Source of the DNA: Virgisporangium aliadipatigenens
GTDB lineage: Bacteria > Actinomycetota > Actinomycetes > Mycobacteriales > Micromonosporaceae
Direction of reading: 5' to 3'
DNA length: 64,000 nt
Assembly: GCF_016863615.1 (NCBI RefSeq)
Contig: NZ_BOPF01000002.1
Location: 62,001 to 126,000 of the forward strand
Shown: piece after piece, positions 1 through 8,304 of the stretch
Layout of the letters: each line of letters opens with the position of its first letter
How positions within the stretch are numbered: position 1 is the first letter of the stretch
Made by a program: the position numbers and the translations under genes
The notes under the pieces: generated by a model
What the model was told of the DNA's origin: nothing
Seen by the model: only the letters and a program-made list of their open reading frames with translations
The model's database searches: none

Positions 1-34
1 GCCGTCCGAGCAGCCCGCCGCTCTCACCGGTCAT
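1..34 (-). CDS. 5' end of a divergent gene, cut by the window edge
   Basis: Only about 11 codons are visible, reading leftward from an ATG at 34 (MTGESGGLLG...). The frame is open to the edge and the gene faces away from the sugar kinase, with an inverted repeat between them. Regulators (RpiR/MurR type) or MurQ-like genes are common in this position next to actinobacterial GlcNAc kinases, but the sequence here is too short to identify anything. Confidence 0.4.
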   Translation of the reverse strand, partial: MTGESGGLLGR

Positions 35-46
35 GTGGGTACCCCG

Positions 47-77
47 ATTTTCATCGATCACTGTTGCCGATGAAAAT
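47..77. promoter_or_regulatory. Inverted repeat, probable operator between divergent genes
   Basis: ATTTTCATCG (47-56) and CGATGAAAAT (68-77) are perfect 10-bp arms around an 11-bp spacer. The repeat is AT-rich in a GC-rich background and sits between two divergent starts, which fits a dimeric repressor site controlling both genes. Confidence 0.6.
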
Positions 78-113
78 TACGACCACCGAGTGAGCTAGTC
101 AACAAAAACTTTC

Positions 114-131
114 TATGCTTCGATCCTCACC
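114..131 (+). promoter_or_regulatory. Probable -10 box; short or absent leader before the kinase
   Basis: TATGCT at 114-119 ends only 12 nt before the ATG at 132. No Shine-Dalgarno sequence lies between them, so the transcript may be almost leaderless, as is common in actinomycetes. No clear -35 is visible. Confidence 0.35.
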
Positions 132-1055
132 ATGCTGGTGCTGGGGATCGATGCCGGCGGGACCGGTTCGCGGGCGGTGCTGGTACGGGTGCCCGACGGG
201 GAGGTCGTGGGGCGCGGGAGCGGCGGCCCGGGCAATCCCGTGGCGTCCCCGGACGCCGCTCACGAGGTCGGGCGTGCCGCGCGGGCGGCCCTCGCGGGCC
301 ACGAACCGGCCGGCGTCGCCGGTGCCGTCCTCGGGGTGGCGGGCACGAGCGTGTTCGCGGATCCCACGGTGTCCGCGGCGTTCGGTGCCGCGTTCGCGGC
401 CGTCGGGCTCGCCGTACCCGTGCCGCCGGTGGGCGACGTGGTCACCGCGTTCGCCGCGGGCTCGGCGTGCGACTCGGGCGCCGTTCTCATCGCGGGAACG
501 GGCGCGATCGCGGCCCACGTTCCACAGTGGACGGTGGGGCGCACGGTCGACGGGTGGGGCTGGCTGCTCGGCGACGAGGGGTCCGGGTTCTGGATCGGGC
601 GGCGGGCGGTGCGGGCGGCGGTGCGCGATCCGGGGTCCGCGCTCGGGGCCCGGGTGCACGCCCACGCCGGAGCGTCCACAGTGGACGAACTCGTGCGCTG
701 GGCGACGGTCTCCGCCGCTGGATCGGGACCGCCGCCGCTGGCCGGGCTGGCGCCGCTGGTCTGCGCCCTCGCGCGGGGCGGGGAACCGGCCGCCGCGCGG
801 ATCGTCGACGACGCGGCCGGCCGGCTGGTCGCCACGCTCGACGCGTTGGGGCCGGTCGACGGGCCGGTGGTGCTGGCGGGCAGCCTGCTGACCCGGGAGA
901 CCCCGGTGCGCGCGGCGGTGTGCGCCCGCCTCGACGGACGCGACGTGCGACCGCGCGTCGCCGGTGATCCCGCGCTGGCCGCCGCGTGGCTGGCGGCGCG
1001 GCCGCTGCTCGGCACCGACGCCGCGGCCCACCTGCACGCGACGCTCCTGCCCTGA
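132..1055 (+). CDS. BadF/BadG-family ATPase, N-acetylglucosamine kinase-like
   Basis: A cytosolic sugar kinase of the ASKHA fold, 307 aa, normal for this family. The first phosphate loop is GIDAGGTGSR (residues 5-14), the second conserved block is IAGTGAIA (120-127) and the adenosine-side motif GWLLGDEGSG lies at about 143-152. Family members phosphorylate GlcNAc or related aminosugars to feed amino-sugar catabolism and cell-wall recycling. Substrate cannot be fixed from sequence. ATG at 132 leaves the phosphate loop at the expected N-terminal position. The divergent partner and inverted repeat suggest sugar-responsive control. Confidence 0.85.
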   Translation: MLVLGIDAGGTGSRAVLVRVPDGEVVGRGSGGPGNPVASPDAAHEVGRAARAALAGHEPAGVAGAVLGVAGTSVFADPTVSAAFGAAFAAVGLAVPVPPVGDVVTAFAAGSACDSGAVLIAGTGAIAAHVPQWTVGRTVDGWGWLLGDEGSGFWIGRRAVRAAVRDPGSALGARVHAHAGASTVDELVRWATVSAAGSGPPPLAGLAPLVCALARGGEPAAARIVDDAAGRLVATLDALGPVDGPVVLAGSLLTRETPVRAAVCARLDGRDVRPRVAGDPALAAAWLAARPLLGTDAAAHLHATLLP

Positions 1056-1113
1056 CCACCGCTCGCGGCGGCCGGGCACTGCGGCGGTCGTGCGCGCTGC
1101 CCGCGTCGGGGGT

Positions 1114-1932
1114 TCAGGCGCTGCCGCGGTGCGCGGGCGGCCCTTCGGCCAGGAGGCGCTCGGTCGCCTCGGCCAGCCGTGCGCGGAACCCGGCGTCGTA
1201 CGCGTCCGCGTGCGCCCGGGCCGGCCGAGCGCCGTCGAAGTACACCCCGCTCGTGGTGCGCAGCTGCGGATCCGTGATGAGGCGCAGCGTCGCCCGGCCG
1301 CCCTCGTCCACTGTGGACACCACGCCGCGCCGCGCCTCGCGGACCATGTTTGTCGGCATGAGGCTGGCGGGGTGCAGCACGTTGGCCGTCACGCCGGTGC
1401 CGGAGAGCTCCGCCGCGAGGTCGAACGTCCACGCCGCGAGGGCCAGCTTCGCCCGCCGGTACGCGACGACGCCGTCGTATCCCCGGGTGAACTCCAGGTC
1501 GTCGAGGTCCACCGGGGCCTGGCCGACCGAGCCGACGTTCACGATGCGGGCGGGTGTCGAGGCGCGCAGCAGGGGGAGCAGGGCCCTGGTCAGCACCACC
1601 GGGGCCAGGTAGTCGATCGCGAGGCGCAGTTCGTGGCCGTCGCGGCTCGTCTCGCGCGCACCGCCGGGCGGCCCGAACCCGACCCCGGCGTTGTTCACCA
1701 GCACGTCGAGCCGGGGCGTCGCGTCGGCCACCCGTTCGGCCAGCCCGCGCACCTCGTCCAGCGCACCGAGGTCCGCCACGAACGCCCGCGCGTCCAGCTC
1801 CGCCGCGAGTGCGCGGGTGCGCTCCGGGTCGCGCCCGTGGACCAGGACGGTCCAGCCGGCGTTCGACAGCTCGACGGCGAGCCAGCGACCCAGTCCCGAC
1901 GTGGCTCCGGTGATCAGCACGGTGGCGTCCAT
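1114..1932 (-). CDS. Short-chain dehydrogenase/reductase (SDR)
   Basis: A 272-aa NAD(P)-dependent oxidoreductase of the classical/retinol-dehydrogenase-like SDR type. The start MDATVLITG at 1932 puts the cofactor motif TGATSGLG at residues 8-15. NNAG follows near residue 80, a serine region GSVGQ near 130, and the catalytic YxxxK as YRRAK near 150. The C-terminal part ends in a region typical of WW-domain-oxidoreductase-like SDRs. The longer upstream reading frame is rejected because it crosses the strong hairpin at 1947-1986. Substrate unknown. Confidence 0.85.
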   Translation of the reverse strand: MDATVLITGATSGLGRWLAVELSNAGWTVLVHGRDPERTRALAAELDARAFVADLGALDEVRGLAERVADATPRLDVLVNNAGVGFGPPGGARETSRDGHELRLAIDYLAPVVLTRALLPLLRASTPARIVNVGSVGQAPVDLDDLEFTRGYDGVVAYRRAKLALAAWTFDLAAELSGTGVTANVLHPASLMPTNMVREARRGVVSTVDEGGRATLRLITDPQLRTTSGVYFDGARPARAHADAYDAGFRARLAEATERLLAEGPPAHRGSA

Positions 1933-1946
1933 GGGAACCCATAATG

Positions 1947-1986
1947 CCCTGGTGGGCGCCGTCGCGCGCGACGGCGCCCACCAGGG
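1947..1986 (-). terminator. Perfect 40-bp palindrome, intrinsic terminator
   Basis: Two perfectly complementary 20-bp arms meet without a spacer (arm starts CCCTGGTGGGCGCC). The palindrome begins 7 bp past the stop of the lipoprotein gene, which runs leftward, and lies upstream of the SDR start. There is no U-tract, so it is of the I-shaped kind common in actinomycetes. Confidence 0.8.
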
Positions 1987-1993
1987 GGAGGAC

Positions 1994-2557
1994 TCAGATC
2001 TTCGGGAGGATCTTCTGCGCGGCGGCCTTCGCGAAGCGCTCACCGGCGGCCTCGTCGCCGCTCGTCGCGTAGACGTCCGCGACGATCCGCCCCTTGCGCA
2101 CGTACAGGTGCCCGGAGAAGAGAACCGCCTCGTCACCGAGGTTCGGCACCGCCGTGTGCCCCTGGTGCGCCTGCTTGAACTCCGACGGCGTCGTCGGCGA
2201 CAGGAAGATCGCGAGCCGGGCGCCGGCCAGCTGCCACTGGCAGTGCCGGGTGCCGGCGTCCGGGGCCGCGCCGTCCGGGTCGACCTGGGTGACCTGCTTG
2301 CCGCCGGCGAGCGCGCTCACCTCCGCCTTGGTCAGCAGCGCGCAGACGTCCGGTAAGCCGGCCGCCTTCGCCGACGTGCTCGGTTTGGCCGCGTTCCCAC
2401 TGGGCGTGGGGGCGGCGGAGGTCGTCGCGGACGGCGTGGGGTCGGCGGTGCCGCCCGTGTCCGGGATCGGGATGTCGCAGCCGGAGAGGGCGACGAGACC
2501 GGCGGCGGTGAGGGCGGCCAGGACCAGGCCGCGACGGAACGGGGAACGGATGTTCAT
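1994..2557 (-). CDS. DUF3558-like secreted lipoprotein
   Basis: A 187-aa precursor. Positively charged N-terminus, hydrophobic stretch and lipobox LSGC near residue 25 indicate lipid-anchored export to the outer face of the membrane. A Thr/Ser/Pro/Ala-rich tether (about 35-65) follows. The globular part has DVCALLT and a second Cys in RHCQW, the paired-Cys layout of DUF3558 domains. Function is not known for the family. ATG at 2557 has TGGAG about 9 nt upstream. The gene ends at a strong hairpin, so it is probably monocistronic. Confidence 0.8.
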   Translation of the reverse strand: MNIRSPFRRGLVLAALTAAGLVALSGCDIPIPDTGGTADPTPSATTSAAPTPSGNAAKPSTSAKAAGLPDVCALLTKAEVSALAGGKQVTQVDPDGAAPDAGTRHCQWQLAGARLAIFLSPTTPSEFKQAHQGHTAVPNLGDEAVLFSGHLYVRKGRIVADVYATSGDEAAGERFAKAAAQKILPKI

Positions 2558-2659
2558 GGTGTGTGCTCCAGAGGCCTGATCGGGTTCGACCGCTTGAGCA
2601 TGCGGCCCGCCGACCGACGAACTCCCAGGTCAGCACGGTGACGGCACGAATCCGGGGGA

Positions 2660-3181
2660 TCACGCCACGGCTGTGCGGCGCAGGCGCAGCGCCGACACGA
2701 GGAAGAAGATCCCACCGACGACCGCGTACCCGGCGACGGCGTTCGGCTTCGGATCGGCACCGGCGGCCATCAGGATGAACGACGTTCCGGCGAGCGTGGA
2801 GATGCCGCCGCTGAGGATCATCGGCCACTGGCCGCCCATCGCCCGCCGGCCGATCGCCACGAACAGCTGGACCAGCCCGGCCACGATCGCCCAGACGCCC
2901 CACACCCGCAGCACGGCGGGAACGCCGGAGGCGGCCGCGACGGCGAGCCCGATCGCGGCGAGCGTGCTGATCGCGATGTTCGCGTAGAGGAGGCGCGGGG
3001 ATCCCCCGACCCGGCTGGAACGGGCGTCCACGACGGCCGCCGCCACGTCGAACGCGGGGTACAGCACGAGCAGGACCACGGCCGCCGCGCCGAGTTCCGC
3101 GCCGGTCGCGAAGAGCAGGGCGGCCCAGGCGACGGCGAAGCCGAAGCGCACGAGGTAGAGCCGGCGCAGTGCAGTGGTCAT
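2660..3181 (-). CDS. Small integral membrane protein, DUF308-like
   Basis: A 173-aa protein with about five hydrophobic segments (around 10-30, 32-50, 65-90, 95-110, 140-165) and short polar loops. It looks like the DUF308/HdeD-like membrane proteins often found next to TetR genes. ATG at 3181 (MTTALRRL) has a purine-rich GGAGGGAACC stretch before it. It is divergent from a TetR gene, with two operator copies in the gap, so it is the likely target of that repressor. Confidence 0.7.
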   Translation of the reverse strand: MTTALRRLYLVRFGFAVAWAALLFATGAELGAAAVVLLVLYPAFDVAAAVVDARSSRVGGSPRLLYANIAISTLAAIGLAVAAASGVPAVLRVWGVWAIVAGLVQLFVAIGRRAMGGQWPMILSGGISTLAGTSFILMAAGADPKPNAVAGYAVVGGIFFLVSALRLRRTAVA

Positions 3182-3210
3182 GATGGTTCCCTCCGAACGA
3201 GGTAGAACGT

Positions 3211-3230
3211 TCTGTCTACCGGAGTGAAGA
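3211..3230. promoter_or_regulatory. TetR-type operator, copy 1
   Basis: GGTAGAACGTTCTGTCTACC has GGTAGA/TCTACC arms with the palindromic core AGAACGTTCT. The 13-mer GAACGTTCTRTCT recurs at 3260-3272, 45 bp away, as expected for an autoregulating TetR protein with two sites. Confidence 0.7.
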
Positions 3231-3259
3231 TGCCCGCTTCGGCCCTGCGTGTCAAGACC

Positions 3260-3272
3260 GAACGTTCTATCT
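3260..3272. promoter_or_regulatory. TetR-type operator, copy 2
   Basis: GAACGTTCTATCT repeats the core of copy 1 (one difference in 13) and ends 15 bp before the TetR ATG at 3288, where binding would block the regulator's own promoter or start. Confidence 0.65.
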
Positions 3273-3287
3273 CGTATGATGGCCGTC

Positions 3288-3866
3288 ATGAGTCGAGGCG
3301 AACCCGGACGCCCCTCCGAGGCGCGCACCCGCCTGCTCGGCACCGCGAGCCGGATCTTCTACGCCGAGGGCATCCACTCCGTGGGCATCGACCGGATCAT
3401 CGCCGAGGCGCAGGTGACCCGGGCGACCCTGTACCGGCACTTCCCGGGCAAGGACGACCTGATCCTCGCCTACCTGACGGCGGCCGACCGGGCCATCCGC
3501 GACCAGGTCGACGCCGTCGTCGCCGACGGGCTGCCGCCGGCCGAGACGATCCGGGCCATCAGCCGCTCGATCGCCGACGGCATCCGGTCACCGGGCTTCC
3601 GCGGCTGCGCGTTCCTCAACGCCGTGGCCGAGTACCCGGATCCGGCCCACGCCGTGCACCGGGCCGTCCTCGGCCACCGGCAGTGGTTCCTGGAGACCGT
3701 CACCGCCCAGTTGGAACGCCTCGGCGTGGCGCCGGCCGACCCCGCCGCCCGCCACTACGTGATGCTGCGCGACGGCGCGATGGCGGCCGGCTGCCTGCTC
3801 GACCCGCCGCTCGTCACGGAGACGTTCCTGCACGGGGTCGAGGGGCTCCTGCGGGCACACGCCTAG
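3288..3866 (+). CDS. TetR/AcrR-family transcriptional regulator
   Basis: A 192-aa one-domain repressor. The N-terminal helix-turn-helix spans about residues 35-54 (GIDRIIAEAQVTRATLYRHF) and is followed by GKDDLI. The C-terminal ligand domain has no recognised signature. ATG codons at 3276 and 3279 are in frame; 3288 (MSRGEPGRPSEART) was chosen because it gives the usual short N-terminal arm. It probably represses itself and the divergent membrane protein. Its stop overlaps the stop of the convergent CheW gene by 2 bp. Confidence 0.85.
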   Translation: MSRGEPGRPSEARTRLLGTASRIFYAEGIHSVGIDRIIAEAQVTRATLYRHFPGKDDLILAYLTAADRAIRDQVDAVVADGLPPAETIRAISRSIADGIRSPGFRGCAFLNAVAEYPDPAHAVHRAVLGHRQWFLETVTAQLERLGVAPADPAARHYVMLRDGAMAAGCLLDPPLVTETFLHGVEGLLRAHA

Positions 3867-5269
3867 GCGAAGATCCGTCGCAGGTCGATGTGCGGCAGCA
3901 TCCGCCGTTCGCCGGCGGCGCCGACCTCGACCAGTGCGCTCTCGTACAGCGGCGTGCCGCCGGGCGGCGCGGTGCGGGGTTTCTCCTCCCACACGGCGTT
4001 CTCGATGGCATGCAACTGCGGGACGAGGAACCCGATGCCACCGACCAGCAGGACCCGCCCGGACGCCCGGTCCGCCACCGGCCGCAGCCCGAACAGCGTC
4101 GACAGGCAGGTCAGCGGAACGGCCGCGCCGCGGTGCACGAAGACGCCGAGCACACCCGCCCGGCCCCCCTCGATCGGCACCAGCGCCTCCGGGTACGCGA
4201 CGATCTCCTCGATCTGCTCCAGCGGCGTGGCCACCTCCACCCCCGCCCGGTAGGTCAGGAACTTCCGGTCGCTCGGCTCGACCACCCGCCCGGTCAGGTC
4301 GTCCGTGGCGGAACCCGCGGCCGGCGCCGGCGGGGCCGACGGCGTACCGATCGGGATGCCGAGCGCGGCCAGCCCGCCGAGATCCGGGTCCGCGCAGGCC
4401 GCCGCCCCGTCGATGAAGAGATACGGGCCGCCCTCCTCCCACGGGATCACCCCCGTCACGATCTCCGACGACGGCGTGATCCCCGGTGGCAGCGGCAGCC
4501 GCTGCGACCGGTCCACCGGCACGATGCTCACCACGTCCGACACGGCCAGCACCACCACGCCGCGTTCGCAGCGCAGGGCCACGCCGCGGCTCGCGTCCGC
4601 CGGCAACGCGCCCAGCCCCAGAAACATCAGCGGGTCCGCCACCGGCACCTCGTGGTCGTCGACCACCACCACGCCGCGCACCACGTCCCCGTCCAGCGGC
4701 GAGGACTTCAGGATCAGTTCCGGGATCACCGAGTGCACGTGGGCCACCTCGATGCACATGGCGAGGCGTTCGCAGCGCAGCAGCATCATCATCGAACGGT
4801 CGCCGGCCGCCCCCGCGTGCTCGACCGTCGCCATCGGCGCGGCGCGCACCACCGGCAACCCCGGCAACGCCCGCACCGCCGCGGTGTCCAGCACGCACAC
4901 GACGTCGTCGCCGTACTCGAAGCTGCGCGCGAACAGCGCCAGCCCCGCCGCGCCGATCTCGACGTCGAACGTGCGCGCCTCCTCGATCTCGACCACGTCG
5001 CGCACCCCGCTGGCCAGCACGCCGAACAGGTGCTCCTCGTGCGAGACGATCACCACCACGTCCAGCGGGCGGGGACTCGTGCGGCCGAGCGCGCGTTCCA
5101 GGTCGAGCACCGGGATCAACTGGTTGCGCAGGTTGACCGCGCCGACGAGCCCGGGCGACTCGGCCAGCAGCGGCGCGTAGCCGGACGGCGCCGGGATCAC
5201 CTCGCGCAGTTCCGCCAGGGGCAGCGCCACACAGACGTCCGCGACGGCGAAGACGCCGTATCCGCTCAT
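3863..5269 (-). CDS. Multi-CheW-domain chemotaxis scaffold protein
   Basis: A 468-aa protein built from about three CheW-like domains. The first starts at residue 1 (FAVADVCVALPLAELREV, then AVNLRNQLIPVLDL). The second begins near 170 (LLRCERLAMCIEVAHV, then GVVVVDDHEVPVADP). The third begins near 355 (FLTYRAGVEVATPLEQIEEI, then GVFVHRGAAVPLTCL). CheW couples receptors to CheA; multi-CheW proteins act as scaffolds. The partner receptor gene lies immediately upstream, separated only by two 83-bp elements. ATG at 5269 overlaps the TGA of the second mini-ORF (ATGA). No cheA, cheY, cheB or cheR is visible nearby. Confidence 0.8.
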   Translation of the reverse strand: MSGYGVFAVADVCVALPLAELREVIPAPSGYAPLLAESPGLVGAVNLRNQLIPVLDLERALGRTSPRPLDVVVIVSHEEHLFGVLASGVRDVVEIEEARTFDVEIGAAGLALFARSFEYGDDVVCVLDTAAVRALPGLPVVRAAPMATVEHAGAAGDRSMMMLLRCERLAMCIEVAHVHSVIPELILKSSPLDGDVVRGVVVVDDHEVPVADPLMFLGLGALPADASRGVALRCERGVVVLAVSDVVSIVPVDRSQRLPLPPGITPSSEIVTGVIPWEEGGPYLFIDGAAACADPDLGGLAALGIPIGTPSAPPAPAAGSATDDLTGRVVEPSDRKFLTYRAGVEVATPLEQIEEIVAYPEALVPIEGGRAGVLGVFVHRGAAVPLTCLSTLFGLRPVADRASGRVLLVGGIGFLVPQLHAIENAVWEEKPRTAPPGGTPLYESALVEVGAAGERRMLPHIDLRRIFA

Positions 5270-5352
5270 GGCGCCGACTCGCTTCGCTCCCCGGCGCCAC
5301 GAGGCTCGTATGCGCAGTGCTTGATGATTCGCTTCCGCAAGCGTCCGCTCAT
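5266..5352 (-). repeat. 83-bp dispersed element, copy B (28-aa mini-ORF)
   Basis: A mini-ORF of 28 codons plus stop. It starts MSGRLRKRIIKHC and ends GAGERSESAP. Its ATG (5352-5350) overlaps the TGA of copy A, and its TGA (5268-5266) overlaps the ATG of the CheW gene, so translation can pass straight through. It differs from copy A at only two bases (giving Tyr for Phe and Arg for His). Near its 3' end two GGCGCC hexamers can pair into a stem just before the next ATG, with GGGGAG in the loop. Confidence 0.85.
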
Positions 5353-5435
5353 GGCGCCGACTCGCTTCGCTCCCCGGCGCCATGAGGCTCGAATGCGCAG
5401 TGCTTGATGATTCGCTTCCGCAAGCGTCCGCTCAT
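5349..5435 (-). repeat. 83-bp dispersed element, copy A (28-aa mini-ORF)
   Basis: The mini-ORF starts with ATG at 5435, 8 nt past the TGA of the chemoreceptor gene, and ends in a TGA that forms ATGA with copy B. Start-to-start spacing of A to B, and of B to the CheW gene, is exactly 83 bp. A related copy sits at 62393-62479. See the matching finding. Confidence 0.85.
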
Positions 5436-5443
5436 GGGCCGGC

Positions 5444-8227
5444 TCAGGGGCCGATCAGGTCGGAGATCAGGATGCGCACCGTCCGGGAGACGGCCTGCTG
5501 GTCCTGGGTCCGCGCGGCGATGCGTTCGATCGACTCGCCGGTGCGCCCGACGCTGTTCAGGATCTCGCCGAACGCCTCCTGCGCCCGGCGCGACACCTGC
5601 GAGCCCTGGTTGACCCGGGAACCCGACTCGGTGATCAGTTTGCTGATCTCGCGCGCCGCGTCGGAGGAGCGTTCGGCCAGCTTGCGCACCTCGCCCGCGA
5701 CGACGGAGAAGCCGATGCCGTGCTCCCCGGCCCGGGCCGCCTCGATCGAGGCGTTGAACGCCAGCAGGTTCGTCTGGCCGGCGATCTCCCCGATGACCTG
5801 CACGATCGAGGCGATCTGGTCGGCCGAACGTTCGATCAGGTCGATCGCCTCGATGGACTTGCGCAGCTCCTCGAAGCCGCGTTCGGCGTTCTGCTGGGTC
5901 TGCGTGGCCAGGCCGCTGGCCTGCTGGGCGCTCACCACGATGTCGTCGATCGACATGGTCAGCGCGGTGACGGTGTCGTTCATCTCGGTCGTCTTGGCGG
6001 CCAGCCGCCGCTGCAACGCCACCTGGTCGGTCACCTCGGTGGCGTACTTGACCACCTTCACCGGTTCGCCGCGCAGGTCGAACGTGGGGTTGTAGGTGGC
6101 GGACAGGTGCACCTCCCGCCCGTACTTGCCGACCCGCTGGAACTGCCCGCTGATGAACTCGCCGCGCCCCAGCCGCAGCCAGAAGTCCCGGTACTCCGCC
6201 GACGTCACGTAGTCCGGTGTGCAGAACATGCTGTGGTGCTGCCCGACGATCTCCCGCAGCGAGTAGCCCATCGTGCGCAGGAAGTTCTCGTTGGCGGTCA
6301 GCACATTGCCCTCGAGGTCGAACTCGACCACCGCCTGCGAGCGGTCGATGGCGTTCACCTTGCCCTCGAACTCCGCGTTGCGCTGCTTGCTGCGGGTCAC
6401 GTCGAGCGCGTACTTCACCACCTTGATCGGCCGGCCGTCCAGGTCGAAGATCGGGTTGTAGCTCGCCTGGATCCAGACCTCGCGGCCCTCCTTGCCGACC
6501 CGCTTGTACTCGGCGCTCTCGAACTCGCCGCGCGAGAGCCGTTCCCAGAACAGGTGGTACTCGTCGCTCTGGGCCTGCTCCTCCTCGACGAACATCCGGT
6601 GGTGCCGGCCGCGCACCTCCTCGATCGTGTAGCCCATCAGGTCGAGGAAGTTGCGGTTCGCGTCGAGCACGTGCCCCTTCAGGTCGAACTCCACCACCGC
6701 CTGCGAGCGCCCGATGGCGTTCACCTTGCCCTGGAACTCCGCGTTGCGCAGCCGCGCCTGGGTCACGTCGGTGGCGTACTTGACCACCTTGAACGGCTTC
6801 CCCTCCAGGTCGAAGATCGGGTTGTAGGTGGCCTGCAGCCACACCTCCCGCCCGCCCCGGCCGACCCGCATGTACTCGCCGGTCTCGAACTCGCCGCGGC
6901 CCAGCCGTTCCCAGAAGGCGCGGTACTCCTCCGAGCCCGCGTGCGCCGGATCCACGAACATCCGGTGGTGCCGCCCGCGGATCTCGTCGGCGTTGTTGTA
7001 GCCCATGAGATCGAGGAAGTTGCGGTTGGCCTCGAGGATCATGCCGTTCAGGTCGAACTCGATGACGGCCTGCGACCGGTCGATCGCCTTCACCTTGCCC
7101 TGGTCCTCGACGGCGCGCAGCCGCGCCTGGGTCACGTCGGTGGCGTACTTGACCACCTTGAACGGCCGCCCGTTGACGTCCAGGATCGGGTTGTACGTGG
7201 CGTGCAGCCACAGCTCCTTGCCGTCCCGGCCGATCCGCTTGTACTCGCCGGCCTCGTACTCGCCGCGCGCCAGCCGCTGCCAGAACGCCCGGTACGCGTT
7301 GCCGCGCGCCTCCTCCTCGCCGACGAACATCCGGTGGTGCTTGCCACGCACCTCGTCGAACTGGTAGCCGAAGAGCTCCAGGAAGTTCTTGTTGGCGCTC
7401 AGGATCGTGCCGTCGAGCCCGAACTCCACCACCGCCTGCGCCCGGTCGACCGCGTTGACCTTGCTCTCGTACTCGGCGTTGCGCTGACGGGTGGAGGTCA
7501 CGTCGAGCGCGTACTTCACCACCTTCACCGGCCGGCCCTCGAGATCCAGGATCGGGTTGTAGGTGGCGCGCAGCCACACCTCCCGCCCGCCCCGGCCGTA
7601 CCGCTTGTACTCGCCGCTCTCGTACTCCCCCTGCGCCAGGCGTTCCCAGAAGCGCGTGTACTCCGGGCTGTCCGCCTGCGCCTCGTCCATGAACATCCGG
7701 TGGTGCTGACCGACGATGTCGCCCAGCGAGTAGCCGGTGAGCTGCAGGAAGTTCTCGTTCGCGGTGATGATCACGCCGTTCAGGTCGAACTCGATGACCG
7801 CCTGCCCCCGGTCCACCGCCGCGACCTTGCCGCGCAGTTCCGCCACCTGACGCCGGTCGGCCGTGATGTCGTACGCCGTGAGCAGCACCTGCTCGACGAC
7901 CCGCCCCGCCCCCGGCACCGGCCCGCAGTTGAACCGCAGCCAGCGCTGCTTGCCGTTGCCGTCGATCATCGGCTGGACCTGCTCGACGTACTCGCCCTTG
8001 GCGGCCTGCCCGATCAGGTTGTCCACCACCTGGGACGGGAGCCGCCACAGTTCCTCGAGCCGCTGGCCGACGATCTCGTTCTCCGGGCGGTTGGTCGTCT
8101 CCGTGACCCGCGGATTGATGGCCGAGATTGTGCCGTTCTTGGCACTGAGCACCATCACCAGACGCTCCTGCACCAGGAGGTTCAGGGCGGCGGTGTGAAT
8201 GGCCTCCGAGGCGGTGCCGTCGATCAC
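5444..8227 (-). CDS. Soluble methyl-accepting chemotaxis protein with six PAS domains
   Basis: About 927 aa, with no membrane segment. An N-terminal PAS domain (about 15-125) is followed by five near-identical PAS-PAC units of exactly 122 aa (about 143-752), each carrying (V/I)EFxLxG...ANxNFL...GxHHxMF and a WLxATYNPI...VVKYAxDVT tail. The C-terminal coiled-coil signalling domain has the receptor tip [20 protein letters not shown] near residue 815 and ends quickly afterwards. HHxMF-type PAS units often bind cofactors in energy or oxygen sensing, but the ligand is unknown. Start is uncertain: GTG at 8227 is preferred, TTG at 8293 is possible. It is divergent from the ADP-ribosylglycohydrolase gene and upstream of the multi-CheW gene. 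Confidence 0.85.
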   Translation of the reverse strand: MIDGTASEAIHTAALNLLVQERLVMVLSAKNGTISAINPRVTETTNRPENEIVGQRLEELWRLPSQVVDNLIGQAAKGEYVEQVQPMIDGNGKQRWLRFNCGPVPGAGRVVEQVLLTAYDITADRRQVAELRGKVAAVDRGQAVIEFDLNGVIITANENFLQLTGYSLGDIVGQHHRMFMDEAQADSPEYTRFWERLAQGEYESGEYKRYGRGGREVWLRATYNPILDLEGRPVKVVKYALDVTSTRQRNAEYESKVNAVDRAQAVVEFGLDGTILSANKNFLELFGYQFDEVRGKHHRMFVGEEEARGNAYRAFWQRLARGEYEAGEYKRIGRDGKELWLHATYNPILDVNGRPFKVVKYATDVTQARLRAVEDQGKVKAIDRSQAVIEFDLNGMILEANRNFLDLMGYNNADEIRGRHHRMFVDPAHAGSEEYRAFWERLGRGEFETGEYMRVGRGGREVWLQATYNPIFDLEGKPFKVVKYATDVTQARLRNAEFQGKVNAIGRSQAVVEFDLKGHVLDANRNFLDLMGYTIEEVRGRHHRMFVEEEQAQSDEYHLFWERLSRGEFESAEYKRVGKEGREVWIQASYNPIFDLDGRPIKVVKYALDVTRSKQRNAEFEGKVNAIDRSQAVVEFDLEGNVLTANENFLRTMGYSLREIVGQHHSMFCTPDYVTSAEYRDFWLRLGRGEFISGQFQRVGKYGREVHLSATYNPTFDLRGEPVKVVKYATEVTDQVALQRRLAAKTTEMNDTVTALTMSIDDIVVSAQQASGLATQTQQNAERGFEELRKSIEAIDLIERSADQIASIVQVIGEIAGQTNLLAFNASIEAARAGEHGIGFSVVAGEVRKLAERSSDAAREISKLITESGSRVNQGSQVSRRAQEAFGEILNSVGRTGESIERIAARTQDQQAVSRTVRILISDLIGP
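5972..7801 (-). repeat. Five tandem 366-bp repeats encoding PAS domains
   Basis: Each unit is 366 bp (122 codons) and stays highly similar at DNA level, for example the segments near 6310-6380, 6676-6746 and 7042-7112. Such similarity suggests recent duplication or ongoing gene conversion. Unit number may vary between strains, and short-read assembly could collapse it. Confidence 0.8.
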
Positions 8228-8304
8228 GCCTGCCGTGTCGGCAGAACGGCCGACGACCTGAGCGAAACGGACGACCCGTTCGACGGTGCACAATGGCGGG
8301 CGAC

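Noticed and set aside
674-686. GTCCACAGTGGAC as a LexA or other specific repressor site
   Set aside because: Copies lie inside coding regions throughout the window, not at promoters, and do not match the actinobacterial SOS box.
5263-5435. Tandem copies as an insertion sequence or att site
   Set aside because: No transposase, no terminal inverted repeats and no flanking duplication beyond the 4-base ATGA; the mini-ORF/coupling description fits better.
5972-7801. Possible CRISPR-like or minisatellite array
   Set aside because: The 366-bp units are contiguous coding repeats of PAS domains, without spacers.
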